Assembly: GCF_021155775.2 (NCBI RefSeq)
Contig: NC_060237.1
Location: 5,830,501-5,894,500 of the forward strand
Reading direction: 5' to 3'
Source of the DNA: Neodiprion pinetum
Taxonomy: Eukaryota > Arthropoda > Insecta > Hymenoptera > Diprionidae
Length of the DNA stretch: 64,000 nt
Made by a program: the position numbers and the translations under genes. How positions within the stretch are numbered: the stretch's first letter is position 1; the number at the start of each line of letters is the position of its first letter. Below are positions 48,001-60,050 of this stretch, piece by piece. The notes below the pieces were generated by a model. It was given only the letters and a program-made list of their open reading frames with translations, searched no databases and was not told the origin of the DNA.

Positions 48001-48905
48001 TGACGATGTCGACCATGTATCTAAAAATAACGATAACACCTAACTTTGACATTTTCTGACAGCGATGACAAAAAAATTTATCTTCATTTTGCATTTGTAA
48101 CCATGTTTTTCGATTATCTTGGTTATGAAATAAAAATCGAAAACCGTATCGAATTTCAGGATGAAGAGAAGGCGTGCCAATTTTATTTTTTTTGCCGCGA
48201 CCGTAAATACGAACGTAAAATGTTACAGACTCGAGTGGATCTATGTATCGTACGTAGATCGCGAGTTTGCGGTAGTGCCGAGTAACCCAAGGCTGCATCG
48301 TCGTTAAATCGCGAATCCCTTCTTGACCCTAGTCGTGATATTCGCGGTAAATACCAAAGGCACACTTGAGCTTGAAGAAAGCGCGATACGCGCATTGTTC
48401 CGGCAACACAATGCAGTCCGTGTATGCATTTCTCTATTTCCGGTACCTTGGCTGCAGCAGCTCGGTTACCCCGATCTCTATAAAACGTACATACGTACCT
48501 ATACAGCTCTAATTTACGTGCCCGAGGGATTACGTTTGTTTTTCCTCACTCCTTATCCCGCTTTTCTTCTAACTCACCGTTTTATCTACGTATTGTTTAC
48601 CTGATGTATTTTTTTTTTTTTCATTGCTCTTCACTCTCGTATTTTTAATCCAGACAAACGGTTATACCTGTATTACAGGTATGTTTGTGTCGCTTCGCAT
48701 TGCATTGCATAACATACCTATAACGCGGATTTGGATTTCATCGCTGCACATAACCGACGCCGCGTGTTATACCCGTCGACGACAAGTCGTATTTATCCTA
48801 GGATTTTATTTATTCACACCTCGTTCGTTCTGCTGTGCGTCGTTGCAAAGCTATAGATTACGGTTGTACCGTATGCACGTCTTTTACAGGCATGTACAGA
48901 CGTGG
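42006..48905. other. Gene-poor stretch with scattered promoter- and exon-like signals
   Basis: No recognised gene. Contains a 10-bp perfect inverted repeat GAGAGACGGT/ACCGTCTCTC (42330-42339 and 42367-42376), a possible exon at 42510-42730, CT-rich runs (44165-44225, 44930-44950), and a perfect ATACCTGT/ACAGGTAT palindrome near 48664-48682. Open frames of up to about 110 codons have no recognisable features. Confidence 0.5.
42510..42730 (+). other. Possible spliced exon with a start codon
   Basis: A good acceptor (TTTTGTTCGCAG) precedes 42510 and a donor CAAG|GTAGGC follows 42730. Near the 3' end an ATG in fair context (ACAATGC, 42697) opens MPSATHTPFSQ and runs into the donor. Upstream ATGs in other frames close quickly. 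It could be the first coding exon of a gene whose remainder lies outside the window. There is no homology to support it. Confidence 0.2.
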
Positions 48906-49034
48906 ACATTAATTCGGAGACGGCTAGTTTTTCGGCCAAATCGCCCCAAATTCAGCGGCCGGTCGATACGGTCTGAATCTGCGTTACCAACGTAATAGAC
49001 TCGGCGAAAAAACTAACCGTCTCCGAATTAATGT
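48906..49034. mobile_element. Short palindromic MITE
   Basis: ACATTAATTCGGAGACGG at the left is repeated exactly in inverse (CCGTCTCCGAATTAATGT) at the right, and pairing continues through TAGTTTTT toward the centre. The element is 129 bp and would fold into one hairpin. Tc1/mariner-derived MITEs have this form, but a TA duplication cannot be assigned unambiguously. There is no coding content. Confidence 0.7.
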
Positions 49035-49070
49035 ACCTACGGGAATTAGAGTGCCAATTTTTTCAACCTC

Positions 49071-49387
49071 AACCCTAATCGGTCACTCTGGCTGAATTTT
49101 ACCCCAAACATTTTTCAAACTCCTCTTAGAGTCCCTTAGTCGTGGAAATGGGTCTTTTGGTGGAATTCTTCATGCGAAATAAAGGTATTTTTTGGCACAT
49201 TCTTTAACTTTGCGCCGATGTTTTACAATATTTAAACAGTCAAGTTTGGTTAGGAAAATTTTCTGCGATCGTTAAACATTACCTAGTTATTTTTATTTTT
49301 TTTATTTTTTTTAGGTATTGGGAACTCATTTTTGAAGCAAAATATCACTTTTACGGTGAATTTCACCCAGTGTGACTGATTAGGGTT
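49071..49387. mobile_element. MITE with about 33-bp terminal inverted repeats
   Basis: The left end begins AACCCTAATCGGTCACTCTG. The right end, inverted, reads AACCCTAATCAGTCACACTG, and the match continues through GGTGAAATTC-like bases. The 317-bp interior is AT-rich and non-coding. It starts only 36 bp after the previous palindromic element. Confidence 0.7.
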
Positions 49388-52300
49388 TATTCACACGCCT
49401 ATATATAGGTAGAAATTGATGGAAATGGGTCTGCGGTTATTTTTCGGTTCATATTTATTCCTGAATGTTCAAAGTAACGCGGGATCTCCGCAGATTTTTA
49501 ACATACCTTTTTTTTTTTGTCTCATTGTTTTTGGCAACTTCGTCATCCTGTTCTTCTCGAACCCCCCCCCATTCCGACCCCTCGTCCACCCTTTGCTTTT
49601 TTCGATCCTCAAAGGTATGATCGGGAACGAGTACCTGCCTCTGCTCGAGGAGTGTATAACGATCGTTGAAAATACCCGATCGATACTCGTCCTCCTCGTC
49701 GGCTTTTCACGGGGAAGACCATTGTATTCGGTAAGTTATACACTGCGGATAATGCTGAACGTCGAACCGTCACGCGCTTCTTTTATTCGCTCTAGATCTT
49801 TTTCTCCTCTCGCAGATCCGTCGATATTCTTTCTTTCTCTTTCTTCTCTCCTCCCTTGTGCAAAGTTTAATTAGGTATAATTAGCTTCACATTTCAGCCG
49901 GGATATTCGCGTTATTTTAATAAACCACCTTTGTTCCACCCCTCGAAGCGCGGAAGAGAAAGAGGAAAGAAAAAGGTAAAATAATTGTGTAAGGATTATA
50001 TTAAACAGGGACTAAAATAAACTGATTATTTTTTTTTCATCCCATCCGTTTGGTAGTTGCAGTTTTTATCGGTATCCATAAATGAAGTTTGCAATATCTA
50101 CGACTGGCTTGACGCCAAAACCTGATGCTAATTTAAAAACTGAAATTACGTATACCGAACGAAAATCCTTGCTGCAGACGAAGTCGTGTTGACGATAAAA
50201 TATACATATCTCGTAGATGCGAGCGATTTTTATTTCCAATTTCTTCTGTTTTCTCTTTATACACGCCGGTGGAAGTTACTGATTTTATCACATTTGAAAA
50301 TTTTCCGTACTGGTCTCTAAAATCGTTTTCGTCTAGCGATATTATTAAAGAAAGCCTTCTCACGATGGACGATATTGAATTATTCTCACTGATTTCAATA
50401 AACTTCGAACTTTGATTTGGTACAATAATTCAAGCCAAACTTTCGCCCATTCCTTTCAACGCAACTCACAAACCAGATACGCGAGAATCAATTTCGAATA
50501 GAATTGCGGTTTTCAGGAACATCTTATACTTTCTCTCTATCTGGCAGCGATATTTTTCGTCTTCAATAACGTAGCTCGGAAAGTGTGTCGCATGTGTGAG
50601 TGTCGTATATAAGGGAAGGTCTTCGAGAAACGGGGAGATAAACTTGTCGAGACCAGATTTTGCGGGTGAGTTTGGAAAAAGAGACACGAGCCGCAGGTTT
50701 GGTGTATACTATACCTGCACAGTTTATACCTTACGCATCTTTCTATAGCTCGTAAATTCACGCACTGGAGAATATATTCAATAAAATAAAAACGCTGCAG
50801 CGCGAAGGTTTCCGCTATTTTCCTTCCCTCCCTTTCGTCCGTTTTTATTCCCTTGTGCAGCGCTTCGAATCCCCGAACGAAAGGAGCCCTCAATCTACGT
50901 CTTGCCATGAATTATTTAAAATTTGTCAATTTTCCGAGGCGTACGTAAAAGTTACAGACGAAGGAATGCGCGAACTCCGCGCGTTACGCGTTATATATGA
51001 ACATATAAATATATATGTGCGCCCGGGTCGAGGTTGACTATTTGCAATTTTTACGCAAATCCTTTGTCGATTTGAATACAGCGCGGGGCGCGAACTTTGT
51101 CAGAGGCGCGATTCCTCTTTTCTCTTTTCTTCATTCCCGAACGCCCGTTCTCGCAACTTTCTTTGTACACACCCGCGCCATTTCTTCACCAACAAGTGCA
51201 AAGTGGATCTCGAGGCTAGTTTTAGAGAAAAGAGACAGTTACTTCCCGCTGTAGTTTAACTTTCTCTCCTCGGGAAAAGTCTCCCAATTTATTCTATGTA
51301 ATTCTAACCGGTGGCCTGGTACAGGAGCCGGAGAAAGATCGCGAGGTTCTTTGAATTCCCCCAAAGAAGGGATCTCCCGTTCTCAAAACTTTGGCAGCAG
51401 GTTGCTGCAATCGTGTCTGTGGAAATTCTCAGCAGGCTAGATTTACATACGATAGAAAATTGAATATTCTTTTCCGCAAGCTCCTAATTTTTCTCACTTT
51501 AAATTCTTAGCACACGCCCGCTTCCGTAATTACAGCCTCTTCCCTCGGGCGATTCTCGCTCGAGTTGAATAAGGAACATCTGGCTGCTCTTTCATCAAGA
51601 TGGATGCATAATTGTATCTCGTTTCTATTCGCAAAGCCGCGTCACCGACGTTGAGAGACTCGATGCGATTTCTTTGCAAACAAGCGATAATATTATCTCA
51701 CTCGCACCGAAGTTACGATAAAAAGATGCTGGATTTTTTATTTTTTTTTGTCTCTTGCACCAATTTCGTATAAGAAAACAGTGAAAGCAACTCTCAATAC
51801 CATTTGTCAGGTTCGTTGAAATCGATACAGATGGCGCCGCGTTAGCGGCGTAACGACGTCACGCGGGTTCCGGCCAATGGCGAGCTAGGCGGGAGATTCG
51901 AACGTGGTGATTTCGCCAAACGAATAATTCTATCAAACGGTGCGATCATTCTGCCCTGATTAATTAGAGAGAAAGGGAAGAAGGAAGAAAACGCTGGTAC
52001 GGTACTTCGCAAACTCAGTTTAGCTGCGGTATAATTTAATCTGTCTCATCTTGCGACTTAGAGACGTTGTATAGCGGCATGTTTACAGTCAGATATTGCG
52101 TTCGCGAACCTTCGGCAGGAGTTTCCGCGTATACATTTCAGCGCTAAACACACACAAGAAGCGGGTATATTATAATATTAATATTGCGTAGTATTTACGT
52201 ATATAAGAAGTTACAAGACGGACTGTAATAACTAGTGGCATGATAAACGCCGCGTTTTTTACGGCTCACGAATCTCTGTTGCGAATCTCTGGCAGGTATA

Positions 52301-55300
52301 TACTTGTTATACCTTTGCTTCAACATTTCTTGCCTGAATTTCGTTCGCCATTGCCCGACTACTCGTTTTCACGGTTTCACCTCTCTTCCGTACGCTTTTA
52401 CGTTTGATCTTCCCCGGGTTCCTCCTGCCATCCGCCTTATTCCGTTTTGAAATTTTCATCAAACGTTCAGCCAGTTACAATATGGCGCCTCGGCTGCAGG
52501 AATTACCCGGAAAGTGAGGGGGGAGAGACTGGATGGTGATTATATAAAATAGACGCATGCCGACTGCCGGCAAATCCAATTACAAGATACGTACTTCTTC
52601 CGTTCGTCGTTGCCTGTATATAATACTCTCGGCTTTTGCAAATAATCAAATATGATCTACCTACTGGAAAGTACGGCCTGATCAAATATTCAGAATTCTG
52701 TAATTACGCGCCCATTTTGAAACGACTATGCAGGTATGATAAGTTTCGAAATCTCATCGACATTTTGTTTTCGCTTTTTTTTCAATCCTCGACGAAAAAA
52801 AATGAAATTTCTTTCGAACGAGAGTTTTCGTTCTTACTTACAAGTTTGGATCACAATACTGGAACCTCTGGTAATTTAAACTATTCAATTTTTCGGTCAT
52901 TTTCATCGCCCAAATTACGTGATTATTTTCACAAATATGTAACGAAGAATAGACGAAAAAGAGAAAGGGCGAGAGAGAGAGAGAGAGAGAGAGAGAATAA
53001 AGAATCATGACGAAAGGATTGAAATCGAAGGTGAAAATGTGGAAAATCATGACAGTTGATGCCTTTAAACTTCGGGGGAATTCCGCAGGCGCTGAAAGCT
53101 TCGCTGAAGTTGCGTCCGGTCATCGTCATCCGGCTTACCGGGAAACGAGTCGTTCCCTCTCGCACGATTATGCGAATGCGATCGTTATGTACATTATACT
53201 CACTTTCGAGTTGATAATAAATTTTATTTTACGAGTGCGTTGCGCTCGGAGTTCTGCTGGGTTGGCTATTAATTGATGCTATACAAGTTCGAGGTCGAGA
53301 AACGAAGCTCACGCAGTGTCGGAGCCGGGTCGTAAAGTTATCAATTGTAAGATCGATGATCGAGGAAAATTTCATTCTTATAAAATGTCTTACGGTTTCA
53401 ATATTTGATATGTGTGTACGTGTGTTTTTTGTTTGTTTTGACGCACAATTTATATATTGTTCGAACGTAAAATAATTATCGAAGAACGTGAACGTGTATA
53501 AGAATCGATGCGAACAGCAAGAACTATTGCTCAAATGACATCGAGGCTTTTACGAGCTTTTATAAACGATTTTTTCCAATCACGCCTTAGGTGATTTTAG
53601 TTTAATCGGCAAACACATTTTGCCCCTCCAACATGTTTTTGCCTCTTAAGAAAAATGCGCATCGTGGAATGTGGCTTAGATCGATTCAGGAATCGTTAAA
53701 AATAATTAATAAATTGAAATTATACGTGAATCCATATGTTTACGTATCTACTATTTTGTGAAAAAGAGCAAACGTGACAATATCCCGAAAGGTGACTAAA
53801 AATGACGAGAAAGCTAAGCGAGAAAGAAACGCATAAACCGATCGTGTGTAAATCAAGTTTCCGGGTTGTCGGGTGTTTGGCGAACTGCGATAATATCCGC
53901 GAAACGCCGGCCGAATTTTCAACTAACCGCGAATTTCGCTCTGGGGCGTCGTTCCTAAGTGATTACAGGAGGAGGGGGTTTGTATCTTTCGGGCCGGGGT
54001 GGCAGCTACCCTTTGCTTTACCTTATCGGCCCAGTCACGTACAGCTGGGAATCCCCTACCCGACGATTTCCCCCCTCCCTGGCACGCTTCAACCCTTTCA
54101 AGCTTTCCAACCGCCCGGCGCCGGGCGTCGCGACGTCACGTGTGCAATCCTACGCTAATTTCCTCTTCACTTATATCCACCAGTCGTCGTCGTCGTCTAT
54201 AATTTACACCCTGTCCGATAAATTCTCGTCCTCTATTAACGCCAGGGCATCGTTTACATGCACCGTGAGCAACTGCAGTAACATGGAGTCTTCGCCCATG
54301 GTTTTTACCCTGAAAAAAAACTGCGCGTTAAGGAGCCCTTCGTTACATGGGATCTACGGTTGGTTCGAGAAAAGTTTTGAAACAAAAACGCCATGAAGGA
54401 AACGTTCAACAAGTGTCACCGAAGCTATAGCGCAGTCACATTTAAGTGAAAAACCTTCCTCGCGGTGCGGTAAAAAAATTGAAACACTGAATTTTGACCG
54501 TAAATATCTTGTTTAGCTGTATCATCAACATCGGAACAAACCACATTGATCTATCATTTTTAATATCAGCAAAAAATTCATACCGCAACGAACAAAAGCT
54601 CGTTTCATTCGTTAATGAGTTATTCACGGATCGTCTATGCTTGATTTTCGATAACAATAATGTATTTCTTACTGTATCGTAATTTTATCGTTTATAAATC
54701 GTAAACAATTTTCCACCCCAACGACGAGCTCTGGACAAAATCAGAATCAGGTGACATAATATCCAGATAATTCATACGTGAATCACATAATAAACTACTT
54801 CTCGTTAGACGCGAACAAATTATACAGATTTATCGGTGAAAATATATTACAGAACAATGTGATTTCTACGACGCCGTTAAAACACAAAGATTTTTTTGCA
54901 ATTAAAACTCAGTGCTGTAGGATGGAATTTAGTGGATCACAGGGAGATTTTAAATCCGATTTAACTTGAACAGCTTCACTGCAGTTCGACATTTAAAACC
55001 TCTGCTTGATAACGGTTTTTCTTCTTTTCCCTTTTTGTCGTAAACCATTTTTTACCTGACCGTACCTCGCATATATCCTCAAAGCACCCGAGTCAAATGA
55101 AATTACTCAACGATTATGAAACGAAATAAATCAGAAACATTACTCACCGGTGTAAAAGTAAAACTGGAACGCTGACGAGGGTCGGTTATATAAGGTACAC
55201 GAGTCGTTAGGAGGTAGTTACGCAGACTTTTTTGTACGTGTAAGTGCAAAATGATGTTCCCTTGGCCTCTCTTCTCTCCCCGGGAGTCTGTGCGAGATAA

Positions 55301-58300
55301 GAGCCGTGCACAATTTCCGGTTGAAGCGAGAAGTCTATCTCCTTCATCACGCCCTTCTTCATCCGGCAAAAATCGGGACGCCATCCCGTGAATATTGCAA
55401 ACTGTCGAAAATTCCCGACGATGTGACCACATTTTTTTCACCCTTCCTCTTCTCGTATCGTCATTTCGTATCTTGCCTTCTTTTCTGAAGAAGAAGAAGA
55501 AGAAGAAGAAGAAGAAGAAGAAGAAGAACGACGAATCTCTTACGGCTGCACTCTCCGACACTCCAACGATTTTTATAAAGGTGTATAAAAAATCAGGGCC
55601 AACAAATTTTGCCTCTCAATTTACTCGCACGGTTTTTCACGAAATCTCTTCCGCTTTAAAATTCTTTGGCTATCGCGGCGCGACTTCTTCAGACAATTTA
55701 CTTTCTATAAAACTTCGAGCTACACCTTATCTCGTGTTTTATATCACCGTGCCCACTTTTTACGCAAATCTAGTGAAACGCGTTGAATTACTTCCCACGG
55801 CTGTATAGATTGTACCATCCTCATGACCCGAGCAAAAACGGCTACACGTATACGCGTAGGTACAAAGGTTTAACCTTTTTGTATCATGGCCAGAGGGAAA
55901 CGCACCCCCGGCCTTATATTATACCCAGATGTGAGAAATGGAGTAGCTGCGGCCAGTGTATTACGGTACCTATACATTCACACACAGACACACACACACA
56001 CACGCGAACACCTGGGGAAAGTATAAATGAAATAAAGTGTGAGATCGAGGGTGAAAAAACGGCGGGTGTAGTTCTCTCCCTCTTTAATTCTTGTCGACAC
56101 AGGCAATCCTGAAGCTCGGTAGTGCAGGATTATCGCGTGCAACCGAGCTCGATCCTCTTCGATTCGTCGAATGATTATACCTGCCCGTAGTTATAAAGGT
56201 ACACACTTTTTTAACGAGGACATATTCAACCAGCTCGATTTACTCCGCGATCCTCTTCAAAGCCTTTCGAAATACCGTGACTTAAACTGGCGTCTTCCAT
56301 TGTAGCTTCGGATCTCGGGGGGGTGCAGAACTCCTTGAGTTATAACCGCAGGAAGCTCCGGTATTATACTTATGTATACGTATATGTATATTACGTAGGT
56401 GTATGTACCTATATACTATGTCTAAATCCAGGTGGAAAGTCAATTGGCAAATACCCCCGAGTCGCGGCCTCGTCGCTCTACTTATACCTATAATATACCC
56501 CTTGAACCCTCCGACGTTCGAAGAAAAAAACCTCCCTCGGATGTTCCTTAGGATTTTCAGGGCGGCGAAGGCTTTATCCTTGTAAGAAAAGGCAAAGGCG
56601 GGCCTGCCGAATCACTCAGGCTTCGCCACCTCGCTCTCGGGTCACACTTTGTTAAATCCTCGTTCTTCTCTCTACCTAATCGCGAACGAATCACGAGCTC
56701 CCAGGTATAAAACGTATACTCACGCACGCACCAGGGCGTGTGTTCATCCCTCTTTCCGCGGTGTAGAAACAGAGAGAGAGAGAAAAAGAAATAAGATGAG
56801 AAAAAACACACTCCGTAACCACACACTCGGTCTCACGGTAAATTTTCATTCTCTCTCCGCCCGTCAGCCGGAGCAAAATTTCCTCGTCGTCTTACCTTCG
56901 GATGTTATTGTTATCTTTATTATTATCTTTATGTTAAAACCTATTTTAACTCGTGTTTTTTTATCATTATTTTATTTTTTTGGAACAGTTGCAATGCTCC
57001 CAGAATTAATTTCTTCCTCTGCGTAGGTATAATAATAACAATAATAACAAGAGAAACAATACAAGTAAGAAAGATTATAGCTCAAGGTTGAAAAATCAAT
57101 TCGAACATTTCGGTCGGATATTGATAACGAAGCCTTTCTTCGATCCCATCCATATACGTACATATACATACATTTTTTTTTTTTTTTTAATATCTTTCTG
57201 AAAGCGGAGCTTCACTCTTTCTCTCTTTTTTTCTTTTTCAAATTCAGTCTCGTTTTGAAGAAATGATTATTATATCCGCGCATCCGTTGTACAAATCGCG
57301 ATTTTATCCCGCGCATTTAATCTTGCGTGAAATTGTCCCCGATTTTGATATGAAAATTGAGACGAAATTTTGCTCATCATTTTTTTTTACGCATCACTGA
57401 AAAGAAACGATTTATTCTCCGTGATTTTGGCGAGGTAGAAAATAATGTTACACCCACATATTTGATCGCGTCGCAGCAGATCAACGGTATAATAATTGGT
57501 AAATATTTTTTGTAGTAATACCAATTCTGTAACCTTTCATCTTTAGACACCACTTATACATATTAGGTGCGTAAACTTTGACCCTTAAAACTTTGGAGGG
57601 TTGGATTTCAAGTTGCGTCTCATTGCTGGTGAAAATATACCTATACGCGTTCGTTGTATAAATTAATATAGGTATAACGATCTGATGCTGCGACGTTGAT
57701 GAATTGGTATTTAATGGGAGTGAAGCAGGCTGTTGCAGGTTTGAGAAATTGTAAATTATAACGCGAAGTATCAAGTGCCTACGTAATTTTTAATGATCAT
57801 CAGCCGAAAGCCTTGCGAAAATTTGAATTCATATTCATAATCCGTATATCCGTCTGATGAAATGCAAATTGCAAAGTCAAATCTGTCGTACCGTTTATTG
57901 GTTTTACCAACAACGTTCACTTCCGTTTTTTTACATACATCTTATATCATTGACACGGTTTCAAATGTTCTCGATTCTCTGGGGTGAGGATCAAAATACC
58001 GAAAGACGAAAAAGCCGAGCGGTCGAAAACCCGAAATATTTGTGATACGAATTTTAAAACAACGAACGATCAGCGTATCGAAATTGGGATTTTCGATAAA
58101 TCAGCCAGTGGAATAACTGTTTTCGTGAAAGTTCATTTAACCGAACGCTCTCTTATCCGAAAAAGTATTTTCAGAACAGTCGGCATTCCGAATGACCAAA
58201 GCATGGAGTGTGGAGGTACAGAAAAGTGAAAATTCCAAAATTAAACATTGAGAGCGGCTGATACTTCCAACAGCCGCAAAACCGGAAAAATTAGCTGTCG

Positions 58301-59079
58301 CAATCTTTGCCATTCTCAAAAAACAAAAAAAAAAATGTCGGAAAAATTTATTTATACATTTTTGCAAGTCATCTTTTCATATTTATGGTTTTTCTGTGTG
58401 TTCAACCGTCGGTAGTTTGGCTTTCGGGATTTCGTGCCGTCGACTTTTTGATCTTTCGCATTTTTCTGCCCCACGCATTCTGTTTATATTATAACGCTCT
58501 GCTGCTCGCTGAAAGTGACGGAATTTGACAAGGTCGAGGTTACACGCTCGTTTGGTTCAGCCACAAATGACTAATGACTCGGGACTCTCCTCGATTTGTC
58601 AATACTGAGTGGTCGGTTAATTTCCGCATGTAAATTAATCATCATTTACTAACCGTTTTCGTGCTAAATAGCCGTTTTGCGTCGAGCTTTCACCTTCGAA
58701 TCAAGTATTATACTTCTCAATATTCACATAATTCGCCTTTTTTGGGGGGGAATGAAAATCGGAGTGAAATGTCCGGCGACATTTTTTCACTCTCGTTATC
58801 AGCCAGGTTCGAAAAATCGTTATTCGAAGTTTGTGAAAAAAGTGTATAACGTTTTTTGAAGAAATATGAAATTTCCTCAACTCTTTTCTTTGTTAAATAT
58901 TCGTATATTACAACCACTCAATTCCTCATCTTACACTCGCTCGTTATTTTTGCTCACATCGCGCTAATTGGCCAGGATCTGGACGGTGATAATTAGTTGC
59001 TGGAATTATTCAGTGACGACATCCGCATTGCAAAGAAGTTCGTTCGCGTTCTGCAAGGAGAAATAGAAGAAAAAGTGAC
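49388..59079. other. Gene-poor stretch with simple repeats
   Basis: No supported gene. Contains GA repeats (about 52971-52996), a GAA tract of about 14 units (55487-55528), CA repeats (about 55978-56003), and a CpG-rich patch at 51825-51900 with CAGATGGCGCC, a CGCCGC-GTTA-GCGGCG hairpin, ACGTCAC and CCAAT. Open frames up to 152 codons (49416-49874, 53959-54396, 55103-55561) show no domain or splice context. Confidence 0.5.
55487..55528. repeat. (GAA)n tract
   Basis: About 14 tandem GAA units. They produce a long lysine or phenylalanine run in two frames, which is why open frames extend across this site. Confidence 0.9.
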
Positions 59080-59125
59080 GTGAAAAGTCAGTCAGTCAGT
59101 CGGTGAGCGAGTCTTCCGCAGTCGT
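59080..59125 (+). promoter_or_regulatory. Possible initiator-type promoter
   Basis: Three overlapping TCAGTC initiators (A at 59090, 59094 and 59098) are preceded by GTGACGTG and followed by AGTCG at 59120, which resembles a downstream promoter element but is one base off the ideal spacing. Insect TATA-less promoters often show this repeated TCAGT. No linked ORF is visible. Confidence 0.25.
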
Positions 59126-59521
59126 CGACTAATACCTCGGGTTCGTTTGCTCAAAAGTTTGTCAGCACTTCTCGATCCGCTTTACAAAGGTACTTATAAT
59201 ACCCCTTGCCCACAACCAAGGACCCTCGCAGGAGCAATCGACCGAATTATACCGCTCCTGCGTGCCGTCGTCGTTGAACCTCAAAGAACTTGGAAATTCG
59301 AGTTCTCTCAAACGACGGAGAGACGGAGACGGCAAAGCCGAACGTCGAAGACCAACGGTTGGTTGGCTGCTGGACTCGATTCACGAACTTTCCGTCTAGT
59401 CGCGTAGCTGCTTTTCTCAGGCTGTTTTAGGGGTTCCTGTACAATTCTCGAGTCCCCTTGTTTTGCTGCAGAGTAAACGATGCGCGAATGTGAATTTTTT
59501 CCACCCCTTACTGTATTTTTG

Positions 59522-60050
59522 GGACGGGGCTGAAGTTCCGAATTTGAAAAGTTCCGAAAGCGCCTAATTCCGGATTATTTGGTGGCGAAACTTGAAGTAA
59601 TGAAAATGAATTTTGAAGAAACTGCAAAGTTTCGAATGGTCGGCAAACTGACGGCTCAAAGTTTCGAAAAGTCAAGTTCCGACAGAGTATAATTGGAAAT
59701 TTAATCACAGAGCGTAGTTTTACTAAACGAGTGGGGTTAAAAATGAGAAAAACCGAAAATCAGAATGACCAGGATTCCAAACGTAAAAATCTCGAAAATT
59801 CAAAACAAAGAAAGATCAAAGTGGCGAAATTTCAACAAGCCAGAAATTTTCAGAGCTCCAAATCTTCGATTATTCCGAATTGCGATGTTTCAGATTTTTG
59901 CACTTTCGGAACTTCGAGCGTCGGGTTTCGGACCATTAGAAAATTTCACGTTTCGTCAAAGTTAGATTTCTTTACTATAAGTTTCGCCACCAAAAAATCC
60001 GGAATTTGGATCTTTCAGAATTTTTCAAATTCGGAATTTTAACCCCGTCC
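59522..60050. mobile_element. Inverted-repeat element with about 72-bp termini
   Basis: The left terminus (GGACGGGG ... TTCCGAATTTGAAAA ... TTTGGTGGCGAAACTT) and the right terminus are inverted copies with about 63 of 72 positions matching by eye. The 0.53-kb element lacks coding content, and its interior repeats AAGTTTCGAA-like words. TATTTTTG abuts the left end and recurs 2 bp beyond the right end, a possible 8-bp target duplication as in hAT elements. Confidence 0.75.

Noticed and set aside
49416..49874. 152-codon open frame
   Set aside because: Built partly on T- and C-runs, with no recognisable family features or plausible splice partners.
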